A DNA stretch of 64,000 nucleotides, from positions 28,202,815 through 28,266,814 of the forward strand of contig NC_090187.1 of NCBI RefSeq assembly GCF_024679245.1. The letters run 5' to 3'. A program made the position numbers and the translations under genes. Below, in pieces: positions 52,446-64,000 of the stretch; position 1 is the first letter of the stretch; each line of letters begins with the position of its first letter. Below the pieces are notes generated by a model, which saw only the letters and a list, made by a program, of their open reading frames with translations, searched no databases and was not told the origin of the DNA. The stretch comes from Pseudorasbora parva (taxonomy: Eukaryota > Chordata > Actinopteri > Cypriniformes > Gobionidae).

Positions 52446-53280
52446 TACCTGTATTATGAAGCACAGCAGGACCGAGTGTTGTGGGGCTGAGCAAGGCCGC
52501 TGGAGCGATTGTTACGCAACACACGGCTCACGAGTAACGGGACCTTTATTATGATGAGACACAGTCGCGGGCACCATTTCCGCTTTTCCAGTCATGAGTA
52601 TTAGGTAACGTAGTTCTGTTTATCATATCAGATACATTTAAGTGTGTTTAAAATGATGTGATGACATTTCTGAAACCGAGGGTAACGCAGATATGACGCA
52701 ATTCACAGTCGACTCCCTCAGACATCCCAGTTCCTTGGTTAAAATAGCAACAACAAAAAAAACATCAAAATGTACAAATAGTTGGAAACAATTGGGGGTT
52801 GTTCAACTCAACTGAACAAAATATATAACACTGGCCTAATGGTTTTGGGATATTTGACTTCAAAAGTTTTACATTTAACTAAGGCACAGATAACCATGAG
52901 TTAATGTATGATTCATGAAGAACTAAACCATGTATTAATGATTATTGCATCAACAACTATTGAAAATTCTATATGATTTATAGATTAAATAATATATGAA
53001 TTGCTATTAGACTAAGTAAATGTGTCATCATGTATTAATTCTCCAATAACATATTATCTTCACTAATAATGTAAACGTGTTAATTACCACAATGGTTGAA
53101 GCTATGCATTTAAACTTCCAGTTGTGTGCTGTAATTAATCATTAGCTAATTATTTGCAAAGGTATCATTATGTTATGGCTTTACTTGTTGAGGCACATGA
53201 CTATTAACTAATTCAAAATTAATTCAAAAGCCAAAACCACAAGGACATATTATTTAACAAGTAGTTAACAGTCATGTGTC
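52446..53280. other. No gene seen
   Basis: Possible continuation of the preceding repeat to about 52,740, then AT-rich DNA. Confidence 0.4.
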
Positions 53281-53411
53281 TTAAAGGGTTACTTCAGCGA
53301 TTAGCATATGGCTTTGTATCAGTAGAAACCCTGGAGTATATTCAAATGATTGTGCTTTCCCCCCTCATATCCCCCTGAGACAAGAGATTTATGCATTTTA
53401 TTTCTGGAAAA

Positions 53412-53458
53412 ATTCCTCCTATGATGCAAATTGACGATATTTGCATCATAGGAGGAAC
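53412..53458. repeat. Hairpin with paired octamers, copy 2
   Basis: Arms 53,412-53,431 and 53,439-53,458 pair in 19 of 20 positions around a 7-base loop, preserving both ATGCAAAT words. Confidence 0.88.
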
Positions 53459-53582
53459 GTTTGGCCAAAGGCTAAAGACTACAGCCAGCAGAGGGAGCCA
53501 TTTCCGCATATTTTGAATCTGCATGGGGGATGGGAGATTACACTCAGCTCAGGGAGAGCTCAGCTACAGGCACTCATTTAAA

Positions 53583-54822
53583 GCTACACTGTGTAACTTT
53601 TTTAGTTTATTCTTAGCTAAAATCACTTAGTTCTTTCAAAAATATATGTGCTCATTAATGTATATTTACTTCTTTCAAGTAATAATGCATTCTCATAATT
53701 TTATAATATACCATTGAAAATACATAAGTGTTGAGGGTTCGGATGGCGGTCGCCATGTTGCCCCTCCATCTTGAAAGTACATTTGCCAAAGAGGGACATA
53801 CCCGTAAATTCAAGCTTCGCTTTTCGCGTTTTTACACTCGATGGCACCGTGTCGAATGTGAAGAGGAGGATTGCTTGAGGCTGCTTTATAATGATGGAGG
53901 ATCATCACTCTTAAGCCCCTTTCACACTGCACTTCGGACCCGCAATATTCCCGGAACATTGCCGGGTCGCCTTCTGTGTAAAAGCAACCACGTCCCGGAA
54001 TTGATTACCGAATTCGACCCCGGTCGGGGACCTAGTAACATTGCGGGATATGTATCAGAGTCGCCAAGGAAGGGGAAAAGAGAATTAAGACGGCAACGCG
54101 ACAGGCAAATCAACAAGACAAAAGTAAATATTGGAGTGGCCTTTCCAAGATGGAAAGAGCTCATGAGGAGCAACGATTTTAAAAAGAACGCCGACATTGC
54201 CTGCTTTCTTCTCGAGAGGTAATATTAATTCAGCCTATTTGTGTATATTGGAAGTTTTATTGTTGCTTGGCTAATTATATCATGGTGTGCTGTGCATAAC
54301 ACTAGAACGACATCTAGGATAGTTTTCCTCGCGTCAATGATGAAAAAGTATTGTTTACCTTATAACATAAATCCGTGTTCTATGACGGATAACATGAGAT
54401 TAATATTTTAATTGCATTATAATTTGTTTGCCTTACGCTAGTGATGTCGTACAATATACAGAATAATGATACCACTGATAAAAGTTACTTAACTAAGAGC
54501 TTGCATTCGTCTGGGAACCTGATAGCTGATGTTAGCAATGAACTGGTTATTATTCAGTTCTATTATTCATTTTACATAGATTAACTTGATCATAGATCAT
54601 TTGGTAAATTAAATAACTGCAAATTATAATAGTTTTCAAAAATTACCTCATCACTTGAGTTGACGCAACACTCACCGAAGAGGTCGAACTGAAAGCCATG
54701 ACTAAATCGGCCACCGTAGGAGTTGAAACGAAATCGAAATTAAGAGGAGCAGAAACAATTATTCACTGGATGGTCATATACCTTTTCACCACTAGATGGG
54801 AGAAAATATCACACAGTGTAGC
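53583..54822. mobile_element. Element with GCTACACTGTG ends inserted in MITE copy 2
   Basis: Inverted ends GCTACACTGTG / CACAGTGTAGC lie between two TTTAAA words where the uninterrupted copy has one. Because TTTAAA is a palindrome, the duplication can be read as TTTAAA (6 bp), TTAA (piggyBac-like) or TA (Tc1-like). A coding fragment (54,058-54,217) and a CCCCTTTCACACTGC block near 53,917 lie inside. Confidence 0.75.
54058..54217 (+). pseudogene. Transposon-borne exon with VNIGVAFPRWKEL motif
   Basis: The reading ESPRKGKRELRRQRDR, then TKVNIGVAFPRWKELMR and KNADIACFLLER, ends at an AG|GTAATA splice donor (54,217/54,218). It parallels the minus-strand fragment at 7997-8233 in a different element with a similar edge. 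The basic first half and the amphipathic second half suggest nucleic-acid binding, but this is inference. There is no further exon in the element. Confidence 0.55.
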
Positions 54823-55047
54823 TTTAAACGGAGCTATGGTGAGCAATGTCTTCTAACTTCTCAAATTAATTTCTATGAAAGTTAAGCTTGCAAAGGCATG
54901 AACTGAAACGCGTGCCAGACTGAACTCGCGTTGTGAATGTATGCTGTGAGTGTAGTCGTGATTACCTCAGCTCATCACGAGACCTCATCAGCTGATTTTT
55001 TTCACTCGTGCAGTTAGTGCTCAGTGCTGTGAGACAACGCGGGGACT

Positions 55048-55348
55048 ATATATATATATATATATTAAATTTGGCACATTTTTTGTTGATATGGCATCTA
55101 TTAAATACACTTGTCATCCTGGCTCTTGTAGAAAGTTTTAAACCATGCGCATTACAACTAACCCCACATTTTGGACGTTTCAGAAGATTTATAGAAAATG
55201 TATAGTAGTATGGATTCCAAATGCACATTTGAATGAGTAGAAAATCACAGAGGTATAATAACTTGTAAACCATATAACTTGTAATTGTAATCTTGGAGTT
55301 TGACTCAATTGTAATTGTAACTCAATTGTAATGAGTCAAACATTCCAT

Positions 55349-55381
<33 letters not shown>

Positions 55382-55938
55382 TTTCCTGTAGGGTGTGAGC
55401 TTGAATTCTCCCTGGAAACTATTCTTGAAATGATCTTCGGCTTGCCTGAAACTTATCTTATGGGGCTCAGAGAATACTGTCAGTTTGAATAATCTTCCAA
55501 TCTTCTCTGATAATTTCATTCAGTTGAATGGCTTTCTGGCAATGCTGTGTGGTAAGGTAATACTTTTCTGTCTTTCTCGTTTGGCTGTGCCTGTTTCTGT
55601 TGGCAACAGAGCTGTCTCTTTCTTGACAGGAATACAAAACAAAAGTTTGTTGTGCTACTAAGTGTGAACAGGGAACTTATGGCCTCTTCATTCAATATAT
55701 ATTTTGCGCATCTAGTGTCTTGGCAGTTACAAAATCACTGTAATAGTTTCTGGAATTGTGCTGTTTACAATGTTTTTGTAAGTCAAAAGAAGTGAAAAAT
55801 TCTGGCAACTGGAACTGTCTTGATCTGTGCTAGTCAGAAATATGGTGGTATAATGCATATTTTGACAGTATGTGCCTTTAAATGTATTTATGTTATATTA
55901 TATAACATAAATACGTTATGTTATATAATATACGTTGT

Positions 55939-55944
<6 letters not shown>
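55048..55944. other. No gene seen; A29 run at 55,351
   Basis: A short (TA)n tract at 55,048-55,066 and a run of 29 A at 55,351-55,379. Repeated TTGTAATTGTAA words at 55,270-55,330 precede the A run. Confidence 0.45.

Positions 55945-56001
<57 letters not shown>
55945..56001. repeat. (TA)n microsatellite
   Basis: TA repeat directly abutting the Tc1-like end at 56,002. Confidence 0.97.
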
Positions 56002-56002
<1 letters not shown>

Positions 56003-56695
56003 ATCAGGCATAACATTATGATCACCTTCCTAATATTGTGTTGACCCATCGAGGCATGGGCTCTACTAGATCCCTGTAGGGTTGCTGTGGTATCTGTTAC
56101 CAAGATGTTAGCAGCATATCATTTACATCCTGTAATTTGTGAGATGTGGCCTCGATGGATAGGACTTGTTCAACACTTCTCAGGTGGTTGATTGGATTGA
56201 TATCTAGAGAATTCAGAGGCCAAATCAACACCTCAAACTTATGCTCCTCAAACCATTCTTGAATCACTTTTGCTTTCTGACAAAATACAGCCACCAGTGA
56301 ATACCGTTTCCATGAAAGGGTGTACATGGTCTACATCAATGCTTAGGTAGGTGGTACGTGTAAAAGTAACATCCACATGGATGGCAGGATCCTTTGTTTC
56401 CCAGCAGAACATTGCCCAAAGCCTCACACTGCCTCCACCGGCTTGCCTTCTTCCCATTGTGCATCCTGGAGCCATGTGTTCCCCAGGTAAGCGACGCACT
56501 CGGCCATCAACGTGATCATAAAGAAAATGTGATTCATCAGACCTCGCCGCCTTCTTCCATTGCTCTGTGGTCCAGTTCTGATGCTCACATGCCCACAGTT
56601 GGCACTTTTGGTAGTGGACAGGGGTCAGCATGGGCACCCTGACTGGTTTGTGGCTATACAGCACCTTACACAACAAACTGCGATGCACCATGTAT
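56002..56695 (-). mobile_element. Tc1-like element fragment
   Basis: The terminus GATCAGGCATAACATTATGA next to a TA tract is that of a common fish Tc1/mariner family. The other end was not found beyond 56,695. Confidence 0.7.
56040..56691 (-). pseudogene. Tc1-like transposase remnant
   Basis: Minus-strand frame one: WTTEQWKKAARSDESHFLYD (first catalytic Asp), then GGGSVRLWAMFCW and FTRTTYLSIDVDHV. Near 56,290 the frame shifts and several codons are lost, including the second catalytic Asp (the QDN box). It continues as KAKVIQEWFEEHKFEV, LIWPLNSLDINPINHL, where the expected acidic residue of NPIEH is Asn. It is therefore inactive three times over. The N-terminal paired domain is absent. Confidence 0.85.
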
Positions 56696-56701
56696 TCACC
56701 T

Positions 56702-57240
56702 CTCTATCGGAAACAAAAAATATTCATAAACATACTTAATTATGTTTTTTTTTTTGAAAATGTAAAAATGCTAAATGTTTCCTGTGATAGGTAGGTTTAG
56801 AGGCAGGAGCAGTGTAGTTGGGTTGAATGTAAAGTTTGTACGGTATAAAAACCATTACGTCTATGGAGAGTACCCAAAAAGTTATGGTAAAAATAATAGT
56901 TTGACTTTATATAGACTATATTGTAAACTCAGCACACAGTACAAGCCTATAACATAAAAGGCCAACTGTTCATTCTATTCCGTGTCAACATGTGTCCTTT
57001 ATCTCTTTCATGTTGACTTCCTCTTGTTCTTCTTTGAGGACATGAGTGAAAAGGAAACCTCTTCCATTTTTAGGTGTTAAAGTGTCTCTGGAGGTTTTCA
57101 GTTAACTAATGTCTCTCAATATCAAACCTTGGCTAACTGCTGTAGAGTGGAATCTAAAATTGTGCAAGATGTGTGACGCTGTTTATACTAGCCTTAAGCA
57201 ATTTCATTTTAAGCTGTTCTTTTTCTCCTTGTCTGTCTCT
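56702..57240. other. No gene seen
   Basis: AT-rich intergenic sequence. Confidence 0.5.
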
Positions 57241-57295
57241 CCTCCTCCTCCTCCTCCTCCTCCTCCTCCTCATCCTCCTCCTCCTCCTTCTCCTC
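57241..57295. repeat. (CTC)n microsatellite
   Basis: CTC/CCT triplets with two interruptions, pyrimidine-only. Confidence 0.95.
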
Positions 57296-57435
57296 TTCCA
57301 GTATAATAAGCGCAGTACTGGCTACCCATCCAATGTACACATACACCTACATTCATCAATTTCCTGTCTATTTGAAGCTGTCAAGTTTATTAGGTTATTA
57401 TACACATTTTTGTCCTGATATGTCACAAAAACATG

Positions 57436-57437
<2 letters not shown>

Positions 57438-57503
<66 letters not shown>
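57438..57503. repeat. (CA)n microsatellite
   Basis: About 33 CA units. Confidence 0.98.
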
Positions 57504-57506
<3 letters not shown>

Positions 57507-57567
57507 TATGGACATGCACGTTAGACCCTCTGGTTTTGAATGGCCATGCTATTAAAATTAATAATAA

Positions 57568-57632
57568 GAAGAAGAAGAAGAAGATGAAGAAGAAGAAGAA
57601 GAAGAAGAAGAAGAAGAAGAAGAAGAAGAAGA
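57568..57632. repeat. (GAA)n microsatellite
   Basis: About 21 GAA units with one GAT; purine-only. Confidence 0.97.
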
Positions 57633-57737
57633 ACTTTTTTTTTATATATAGTGCCCTTCAAGCTTAAGGTCACTGTACAAGAAAATAACACCTCCACAGC
57701 ATCTAATTTAGGCATCAACAATATATATTTATTTTTT

Positions 57738-57881
<144 letters not shown>

Positions 57882-57973
57882 ATAATAAAACAGCAGAAAA
57901 CTAAACAGACGAGGGTTGGAAATACTGTAAGTAAATATATGTTTTTAGTTGAGGTTTGAATGAGGATATAGTA

Positions 57974-58370
57974 CACTTTAAAAAAATATTTAGAAAAAAA
58001 GTTACCTAGTTGTCTTAACATTTTGAGTTCATTGAAATTAAAATTTTGAGTTAATACAATGAACATTTTTTGAGATTCGACAGCCTTTATTAAAAGATTA
58101 TTAAAAGTATTTGTAAGCATATTGGGTAATTATGTGTGTGTTATTTCTGATGAAGCAGTGAAACATGCCAAATCGTGCTATTTTCATGATTTATCAATTT
58201 TTTTATGTGGTTCAGATACAAAAATATTTTGAGTTTCTATTTATTAAACTAATTTCCTTCATTGTATCAACTCAAATTTTTAATTTCTATAAACTCAAAA
58301 TGTTAAGGCAACCAGGTTACTTACTTTTTTAAGTTAAACCAACAAAAACCACCACAAATTTTTTACAGTG
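57974..58370. mobile_element. MITE with CACTTTAAAAAAAT ends and TA flanks
   Basis: CACTTTAAAAAAAT and the inverted CACTGTAAAAAATT ends are flanked by TA. GTTACCTAGTTGTCTTAACA and ACATTTTGAGTT at the left are mirrored by AACTCAAAATGTTAAGGCAA and CCAGGTTAC at the right. Non-coding. Confidence 0.75.
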
Positions 58371-58372
58371 TA

Positions 58373-60485
58373 GCAGTGTCAGTAAGAGGGAGAGAATTAA
58401 AGAACCACAGCACTGAATGATCTACCACAGTCGAAAGATGAAAACGAGGTACAGTCAGGAGAGAACAGGGAAGATAATAATAGTGCAGAAGTTCAGATAA
58501 ATAATGGCATTTAAAAGTTAACAATATAATTTAATACTACAGGTAGCCAATGTAGATTATAGAGTAAATGGAGAATGTGATCAGATTTCTTGACTTGTTT
58601 GATGACTGCAGAATTGTGCTCATATTGTCTAGTGATTTTTCTAGCAGGCAGCCAAATAAGAAGTGAATTACAGTAGTATTATATTGAATTATATAATTAC
58701 TTTAAGTATATAATTCATATAGGGTGGCTAGGATTATTTGCCAGCATGGAAAGATAAGAGCTGTCATGTATGTTTTGCAGCTCAAAATCGGACCGAACGG
58801 ATGTAGACCAGAAAAAATAACGGTAATTTTTGTCCGGTATTTTATTTACGGGTCATTAGAATTCTGAAGTGAAATACAGTAGCGCTGTAATAGTACATTT
58901 TGTTTAAATTAATTCTAATTAAGCTGGGTGTACATGGTGCATTTTTTTTTTTTTTTTTTTTTGACGAAAGCTCAAGCCGCCTGCTACCAGCTGCTTTGAT
59001 GAGATTATCAAATTAACTTGTACTGTGTGCAATATCTTACGACCTCCCAATACTCCGAACTCACACAGTGTTCACCCGCCTTTAACGAGAGAGAGAGAGT
59101 AGCCTAATAGTGAAGCTTGATGGTTTAATTACAGCAAAATTATCACCTCAATGCAGAGAAATATAATGTAGCTTTCAGAAGTAAAGCTATTTTATTTAAA
59201 AAACTCACAGGGCAGAGTTTCTGAATGTTTCTTTGTCTGTGCAATTTCTTTCCTTTATAAAGTTCTCTCAATAAAAAAGCTGAGAGAAAGCACATACAGG
59301 CATATCTGCTTCATTATACAACGTTAAAAAGCTATCTTTGTGGGCAAATGTCGTCCTCGCCTTGTGGTGGCTTGGAATCCCAAGGGGAATCAGATATACA
59401 TGTTTAGACGTAGGTTGGATATCCAGATATCGGATATGTAGCCTCTATCAGATCGGATGCAAAACAATCTCATGCTGAATTTTTTTTTTTTTTTTTTGGT
59501 TCACGTGTGTGCAACAAATTCCACTCTGTCAGATGTGAGTAAAACATATTTTTTGTGCAAGTATAAATGCAGCCCAAGGCAACATTCAGACACAAAGGCG
59601 TATCTAAAAGGTCGGCTTGATTATGCTGCCTCCTAAGATACCAAATGTATTGTTTTAGTTGCAGAGGGACTCTAAGCTTCTGGTTGATGTTTGGTGGTGG
59701 GAATCTTCTTCTAATATGAAAGCTCTTTGAAAATAACTATATTGTCCTGTCGTTATATCTCTGCACTAGGAGAGGCCAAGAAGAGAACTGGAATGTGTAA
59801 ATGTAAGAAGCAGCTTGTCTCTTAGCTGATGCAGTGCAGGGCCATACGGGCTGCTGCAGGCTGCCTAGAGTGATATATGATGGGAGATGAGAATTACTTT
59901 GGTGGCACATCCTGCAAATTACTCTTTTTAAAAAAAGCATAACTGTGACACCAAGCTGGAGTGGAATACCCTGCCACATAAGTTGTACTGGCCTCTTTTG
60001 CTGCTTGGGAGGCCGAAAATGTCCTGAAGCTCCTCTAGGCAAACACCTAAGTGGGGAACGTATGTAGCCATAGTTCTGACAGTTTTATGTTAACGCTTCC
60101 CCCAACAAACACAGAATTTTTCCGTTATTTGTGAGAGAACGCTTCCCGGCCAAAAACAGAATTTTCAGGGTTTCCGTGTTTTCACTGTTAGACGCTATAG
60201 GGGGCGTTATTACACATCTTCTGAATTAGTGAATCTCTTGATCAAAACACACTTGCGGAAGATAAAACAAATGATCGTATGTAAACAGATGCATATGCAA
60301 AATAACATGATCATTAACATTAAACATCATATAAATAAAAACTATTTAATGTTACTGAATGCAATGTGGACCCAGGGTGAGTAGGACTGTGCAAGCATTA
60401 GGGGTGTTGATGGACTCGATCTACTCAATCTGTGTTTGATCATCGCTCTGAATCTAATCTGGATGTAGTCTTTCACAAAAACGTA
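58373..60485. other. No gene seen
   Basis: AT-rich DNA with T runs near 58,942 and 59,480. The 101-codon minus-strand open stretch (59,737-60,042) has no recognised domain. CGCTTCCC and ACAGAATTTT words recur at 60,093-60,165. Confidence 0.45.
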
Positions 60486-60713
60486 CACTGTAAAAAAAAA
60501 GTCAGTAAAAATAGGGCACAATATACTGTATAAGTATGAAGGAATTTTCCATATTGTTTTTTTTACAGGTGTTTTACCTGTATTTTTACATTGCATTAGT
60601 TTGTGCTTTAAGGGTTAACGGAAATTGACTTACAATTACGGAATAATGTAGTGGCAGAAAATTACAAGTACATTTTCTGTTTTTTTTTTTTTTGTTTGTT
60701 TTTTTTTACAGTG
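60486..60713. mobile_element. 228-bp MITE with CACTGTAAAAAAAA ends and TA flanks
   Basis: Inverted ends CACTGTAAAAAAAA / TTTTTTTTACAGTG, TA on both sides (60,484-60,485 and 60,714-60,715). It has the same end type as the MITE at 57,974. Confidence 0.8.
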
Positions 60714-61708
60714 TAATATTCTCAGCCTTTTCTTTCAAAATGTTGTTTTTTTATGAAACTTACCCATATTCAAGTGTTATTAAAAAAAGTATTAATATTT
60801 TTTTTAAAGAAGAGGGTCAGCTCTTTCTTTTGAGATGTATGCATGCTCCGATATTCATAAAACAACATATTCTATGGGCTATTATATTTGTGTGAAAATG
60901 GTCAAAAACCCTGGCGGTGGCTGGCAATTTTTTTTTTTAAACATTGGCGATATTAGTTAAAAAAAAAATTGTTATTGTCACATCATGGGTTAGAATTAGT
61001 TTGGAAACACACCTTTCCACTCTTTGAGTGTTGGGCTTGATACAACTCGATACAAACCACAGTCAACACTTTTTTTTTTTTTCTAGTTTCAGCCCGTCAC
61101 AGTTATCATTTTCATGTCCAGCATGTTTAAAGAGCAAATGCACACGCACCCATCTGTTCATCCATGGGCGTTCTGGTCTGAAAACGAGGTGCGTTTCAGT
61201 CACATTTTTGGCAGGTGTTGCTATTTTAAGTGTAATATTCACCTGTTGTTACACAACACGCATACAATTTTTTTTTATAACTAAAAGTACATTTTGAATA
61301 ATAGGTCCCATTTAATGAACTGGTATCTTGTGAAAGGAGAACCTCCAGTGTTTGAGTTACTATAGGCTGACATTCAGAATGAACTATTTTTCTTCCACTC
61401 TCAGTTGTTATCTCTCTCTGGCTTTGTCTCATTAGAGAACTTTTGAGTTTGTAGAGAAAACAGAAGTGGCCCTTGTACTGGTCTGAAGTCTCTGCTCAAC
61501 AACATAAATTACACACCACACGTGACATGCTGCCAGTGAGAGAACATGGATTACTGGAATGTTAAAAAAAAAGTAGTTGGGTTTTGTAGTTGGTCCTAAA
61601 TTATTCAGGCTTAAAAATAAACATGTACGTACATGCAACCGTACATAAAGACAAATCAGTTTAATCCTAAGAGACATATGTAGGACATCCTGTTTTCTTT
61701 TTGTTGTT

Positions 61709-61710
<2 letters not shown>

Positions 61711-61741
<31 letters not shown>
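61711..61741. repeat. (GTT)n microsatellite
   Basis: About ten GTT units. Confidence 0.95.
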
Positions 61742-62106
61742 TTGTTTTGTTTTTTGCTATATGTTTCGGATGACGTAGTCTTTATATTTGACAATTCAAG
61801 AATTCCTCATTTAGTGTATCTTTGATAATTTCAAATATTTTCCCATATTATCTTTGCTTTTATATGCATTAAAACACATGGGCGATGTTTTGTGGTTATA
61901 GTTATAAAGAGTTTAACTAGCATGCTTAACCAAAGCAATGCATAATATACAACCTTTCCATAAACCTTTACCTTTAAAGAAATCTGATTTTTAGATTTTT
62001 ATTATTTAGTATATTCGTTTTTCAGCTAGCAGTCTCCGTATAGTGGGTGGTTTCATGCATGACCAAATGTCCTTATTTGTATGGACCTTGTGGGAACATT
62101 TGGTCC

Positions 62107-62146
<40 letters not shown>
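62107..62146. repeat. (CA)n microsatellite
   Basis: About twenty CA units. Confidence 0.97.
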
Positions 62147-62149
<3 letters not shown>

Positions 62150-62559
62150 TCATCATTCATTTTATGTTCATTGAAAAGTATGATGAAGAATGCTTAATTG
62201 TGTTCATAGGATTTCTAGGGGGGGTCAAATAGCTATATGTGTTGTAGGGTTATACTATATTCAAATAACGATGCACAATGAACAAAGGATCGTCAATCAA
62301 TCATTATGTCTTTCAAGATTAAGTATTTATGTTATGCAAATCAGTAGATATTTCCTATATCAGTCACGTTCGAGTCTCAATTAATTATTCAGTTCTCTGC
62401 ATGCATTTGAGCATTTAAAATTCCATATTGGCTGTGTTCACAAAGTACCATAGATCAACCCAATCCATCATAAAAGATAAAGAGAAAAAGAAAAAAGAAA
62501 AAGAAAAAAGGTGAGTGGAATTTAAAATTGAAAGCTGGTAAGTGTGATTATTTTTCTAA

Positions 62560-63453
62560 CCTGGTCTCACAGAATTCTGTGAAATAAACATGGCCCCTTA
62601 ACTCAAAATCTGTGGCAGTTTCACAAAATCGCCAGACTATGATTGAAACTATGATTTTGCCATTATGACATGGAGTGTGTTTCTCAGTTTAACCAGCCAG
62701 CATAATTTTATTTACATTTATTTATTTATTTATTTATTATTTGTGGCATTCAGACACGTAACCCAATCCCTTCCCTAAACCTACCCATTTGTGTATTATA
62801 AAAAACAGGACATTACTTGCTAATGGCACAATTTATTCAAAAAATACAAATAATCCAAGTGTTCCGAGGCCAATCGATTGATTTGTGTGAAGAAAATCCC
62901 GAAAGCATTCAGCAGCGTTGAGTCCAGCCTCCGAAGTTTACAACCACATTTTAAAAATTGCAGCCGGAAGAAACGTTACATCCGGCTTGACAGCATTAGC
63001 TCTCGTATGTCTCGTGACCAATTGCGTCATCACATCAGCCTTGATTGTAAAATGCCATTGGCTCTCGTGTGTCTTGTGACCGATCTCGTCATATTAAAGA
63101 GTCGTGTGTATCATTTGAATGAATTGAACTGAGTGGAGTGTGTGCGTTCACAGAGCAGCGGATCGGATCGTCATTTCAGCGATTAAAAAACATTAAGATC
63201 AACTCTGTTCTTCACATAAAGATATCGTATGACTTAAGAACACATGGAATGCAACACGATTTAATACGTTTATACTGTTTTTGGTCAGTTTTTGCAATGA
63301 ATACCTGTGACTGTACTTTTATTTTCCGGTAACGAGTTTTATATTGCTGAGAGGTTTAGTGTAGGAGTGGAGTTTGTTGTTACAAAATATAAAAGTAGCC
63401 TATAAATATTAATAAAATCATGTGTTCATTTCACAGAATTCCGTGAGTCCAGG
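62560..63453. mobile_element. DNA element with CCTGGTCTCACAGAATTCTG ends
   Basis: Ends CCTGGTCTCACAGAATTCTG / CAGAATTCCGTGAGTCCAGG are inverted with two mismatches, and the following TGAAATAAACATG / CATGTGTTCATTTCA continues the match. Length 894 bp. An 84-codon open stretch (62,878-63,132) has no recognised domain. No target duplication is clear. Confidence 0.75.
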
Positions 63454-64000
63454 TTGGGAGTTTCTTTGATGGACATTTCTCATAAAACAAACAATAAGAT
63501 ACAATAAAAGAAAAGTGCACGTTGGTATAAAAACCAAAATTATGTTTTTATCAACAAATTTTTCAGCATAAAACTGGAAGACTATGAGTGTGTTGTTATG
63601 GCTTGACCAGCATGTCTAATTTAAAACACATCAAAACTAAGCTCTCTTGAACGTAGTAGTCTTATTTAGCAGTTCAATTCCCTCCTGACCTCTCGGTTGG
63701 CCTACTCTGTGTAAAATTGTCATCTTGCCCTTGTGCCGTAATCAATATTAAGGCTAATGTGTTGACATGTTCTTCTGAGCAGCTCTTACTCTCCATAGAA
63801 GTCGGTATTTCCCCTGGCACTCATTCACTTAAGATATTACACACTTGAGCGACAACCAGTGCTCAACAGCAAGGTTTCTTCCTCAATCCTGCACATGAGA
63901 ATCCCTGTCCATTTATATTTATGAATTCACAAACATAAGAGCACTTTTCAAGCTGTCTGACGAAAGTTTAATTCCTTTTTTGTAAGCCCGTTTCGCTGAG
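63454..64000. other. No gene seen
   Basis: AT-rich right edge without recognised features. Confidence 0.5.

Larger units (their letters stand above)
53281..55047. mobile_element. About 0.8-kb MITE, copy 2 (inverted), split and truncated
   Basis: 53,281-53,582 and 54,823-55,047 together form an inverted copy of 11,183-11,975. The join is at TTTAAA, where copy 1 has an uninterrupted CTCCATTTAAATGAG. The far end is cut off at a (TA)n tract near 55,047. Confidence 0.8.
60716..62559. other. No gene seen; two microsatellites
   Basis: Holds (GTT)n at 61,711-61,741 and (CA)n at 62,107-62,146. Otherwise AT-rich with no recognised exon. Confidence 0.5.

Noticed and set aside
57241..57300. Proline/leucine-rich coding repeat
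   Set aside because: It is the (CTC)n microsatellite read in frame.
59737..60042. 101-codon minus-strand open stretch as a gene
   Set aside because: No domain, no homologous copy in the window and no splice context; probably chance.

Overview
The window is vertebrate nuclear DNA, most likely from a teleost and probably a cyprinid. The evidence is the repeat content: DIRS1-type tyrosine-recombinase retrotransposons with inverted ends, a Gmr1-like Ty3 element, a 5S-rRNA-headed SINE, Tc1, hAT and PIF/Harbinger relatives, the abundant 'AGTTCACCCAAAAATG' MITE, and many long (TA)n, (CA)n, (GA)n and (TTTA)n tracts. I found no host gene, no tRNA or rRNA gene, and nothing prokaryotic. The background is AT-rich and could be intergenic or a very long intron.

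Layout. 362-5243 is a rearranged DIRS element (A) on the minus strand. 5.5-17.5 kb holds mostly non-autonomous DNA-transposon debris and microsatellites. 17.5-23.5 kb is a Tc1-like element split by DIRS element B, which keeps an intact 491-codon gag. 23.6-25.0 kb is a shrunken DIRS relic beside a fold-back, itself split by a hAT element with an exact 8-bp target duplication. 25.1-25.6 kb is a 5S-derived SINE. 27.7-28.5 kb is a hAT element carrying a nested hairpin MITE. 29,764-34,764 is a complete LTR retrotransposon on the minus strand, sitting in a (TA)n tract: two 389-bp LTRs and one 1402-codon polyprotein ordered gag-protease-integrase-RT-RNase H. 36.1-42.5 kb is a Harbinger-type element that received both a hAT element (exact 8-bp duplication) and DIRS element C. 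44.0-46.5 kb has two near-identical Harbinger-type MITEs in opposite orientation. 50.0-51.4 kb is a DNA element carrying a THAP-domain exon. 53.3-55.0 kb is a MITE split by another element with a recurrent 'NIGxAFxRWxEL' exon. 56.0-56.7 kb is a dead Tc1-like transposase. 57.2-57.9 kb is a microsatellite cluster. 57.9-63.5 kb holds further MITEs.

How the parts work together. DIRS elements A, B and C share one plan: a left inverted terminal repeat with a TATA box and CRE-like sites, gag, RT/RNase H, tyrosine recombinase, an internal complementary region, and (in B and C) a right inverted repeat. Each has lost different catalytic segments, so any mobility would need proteins from other copies. 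The Gmr1-like element is the only one that looks complete and recent. The nesting gives a partial time order: Harbinger shell, then hAT and DIRS C; Tc1, then DIRS B; DIRS relic, then hAT. I saw no clear previously undescribed system. The best second looks are the Gmr1-like element, the templated filler in DIRS C, the fold-back at the DIRS relic, and the small exons carried by non-autonomous transposons.
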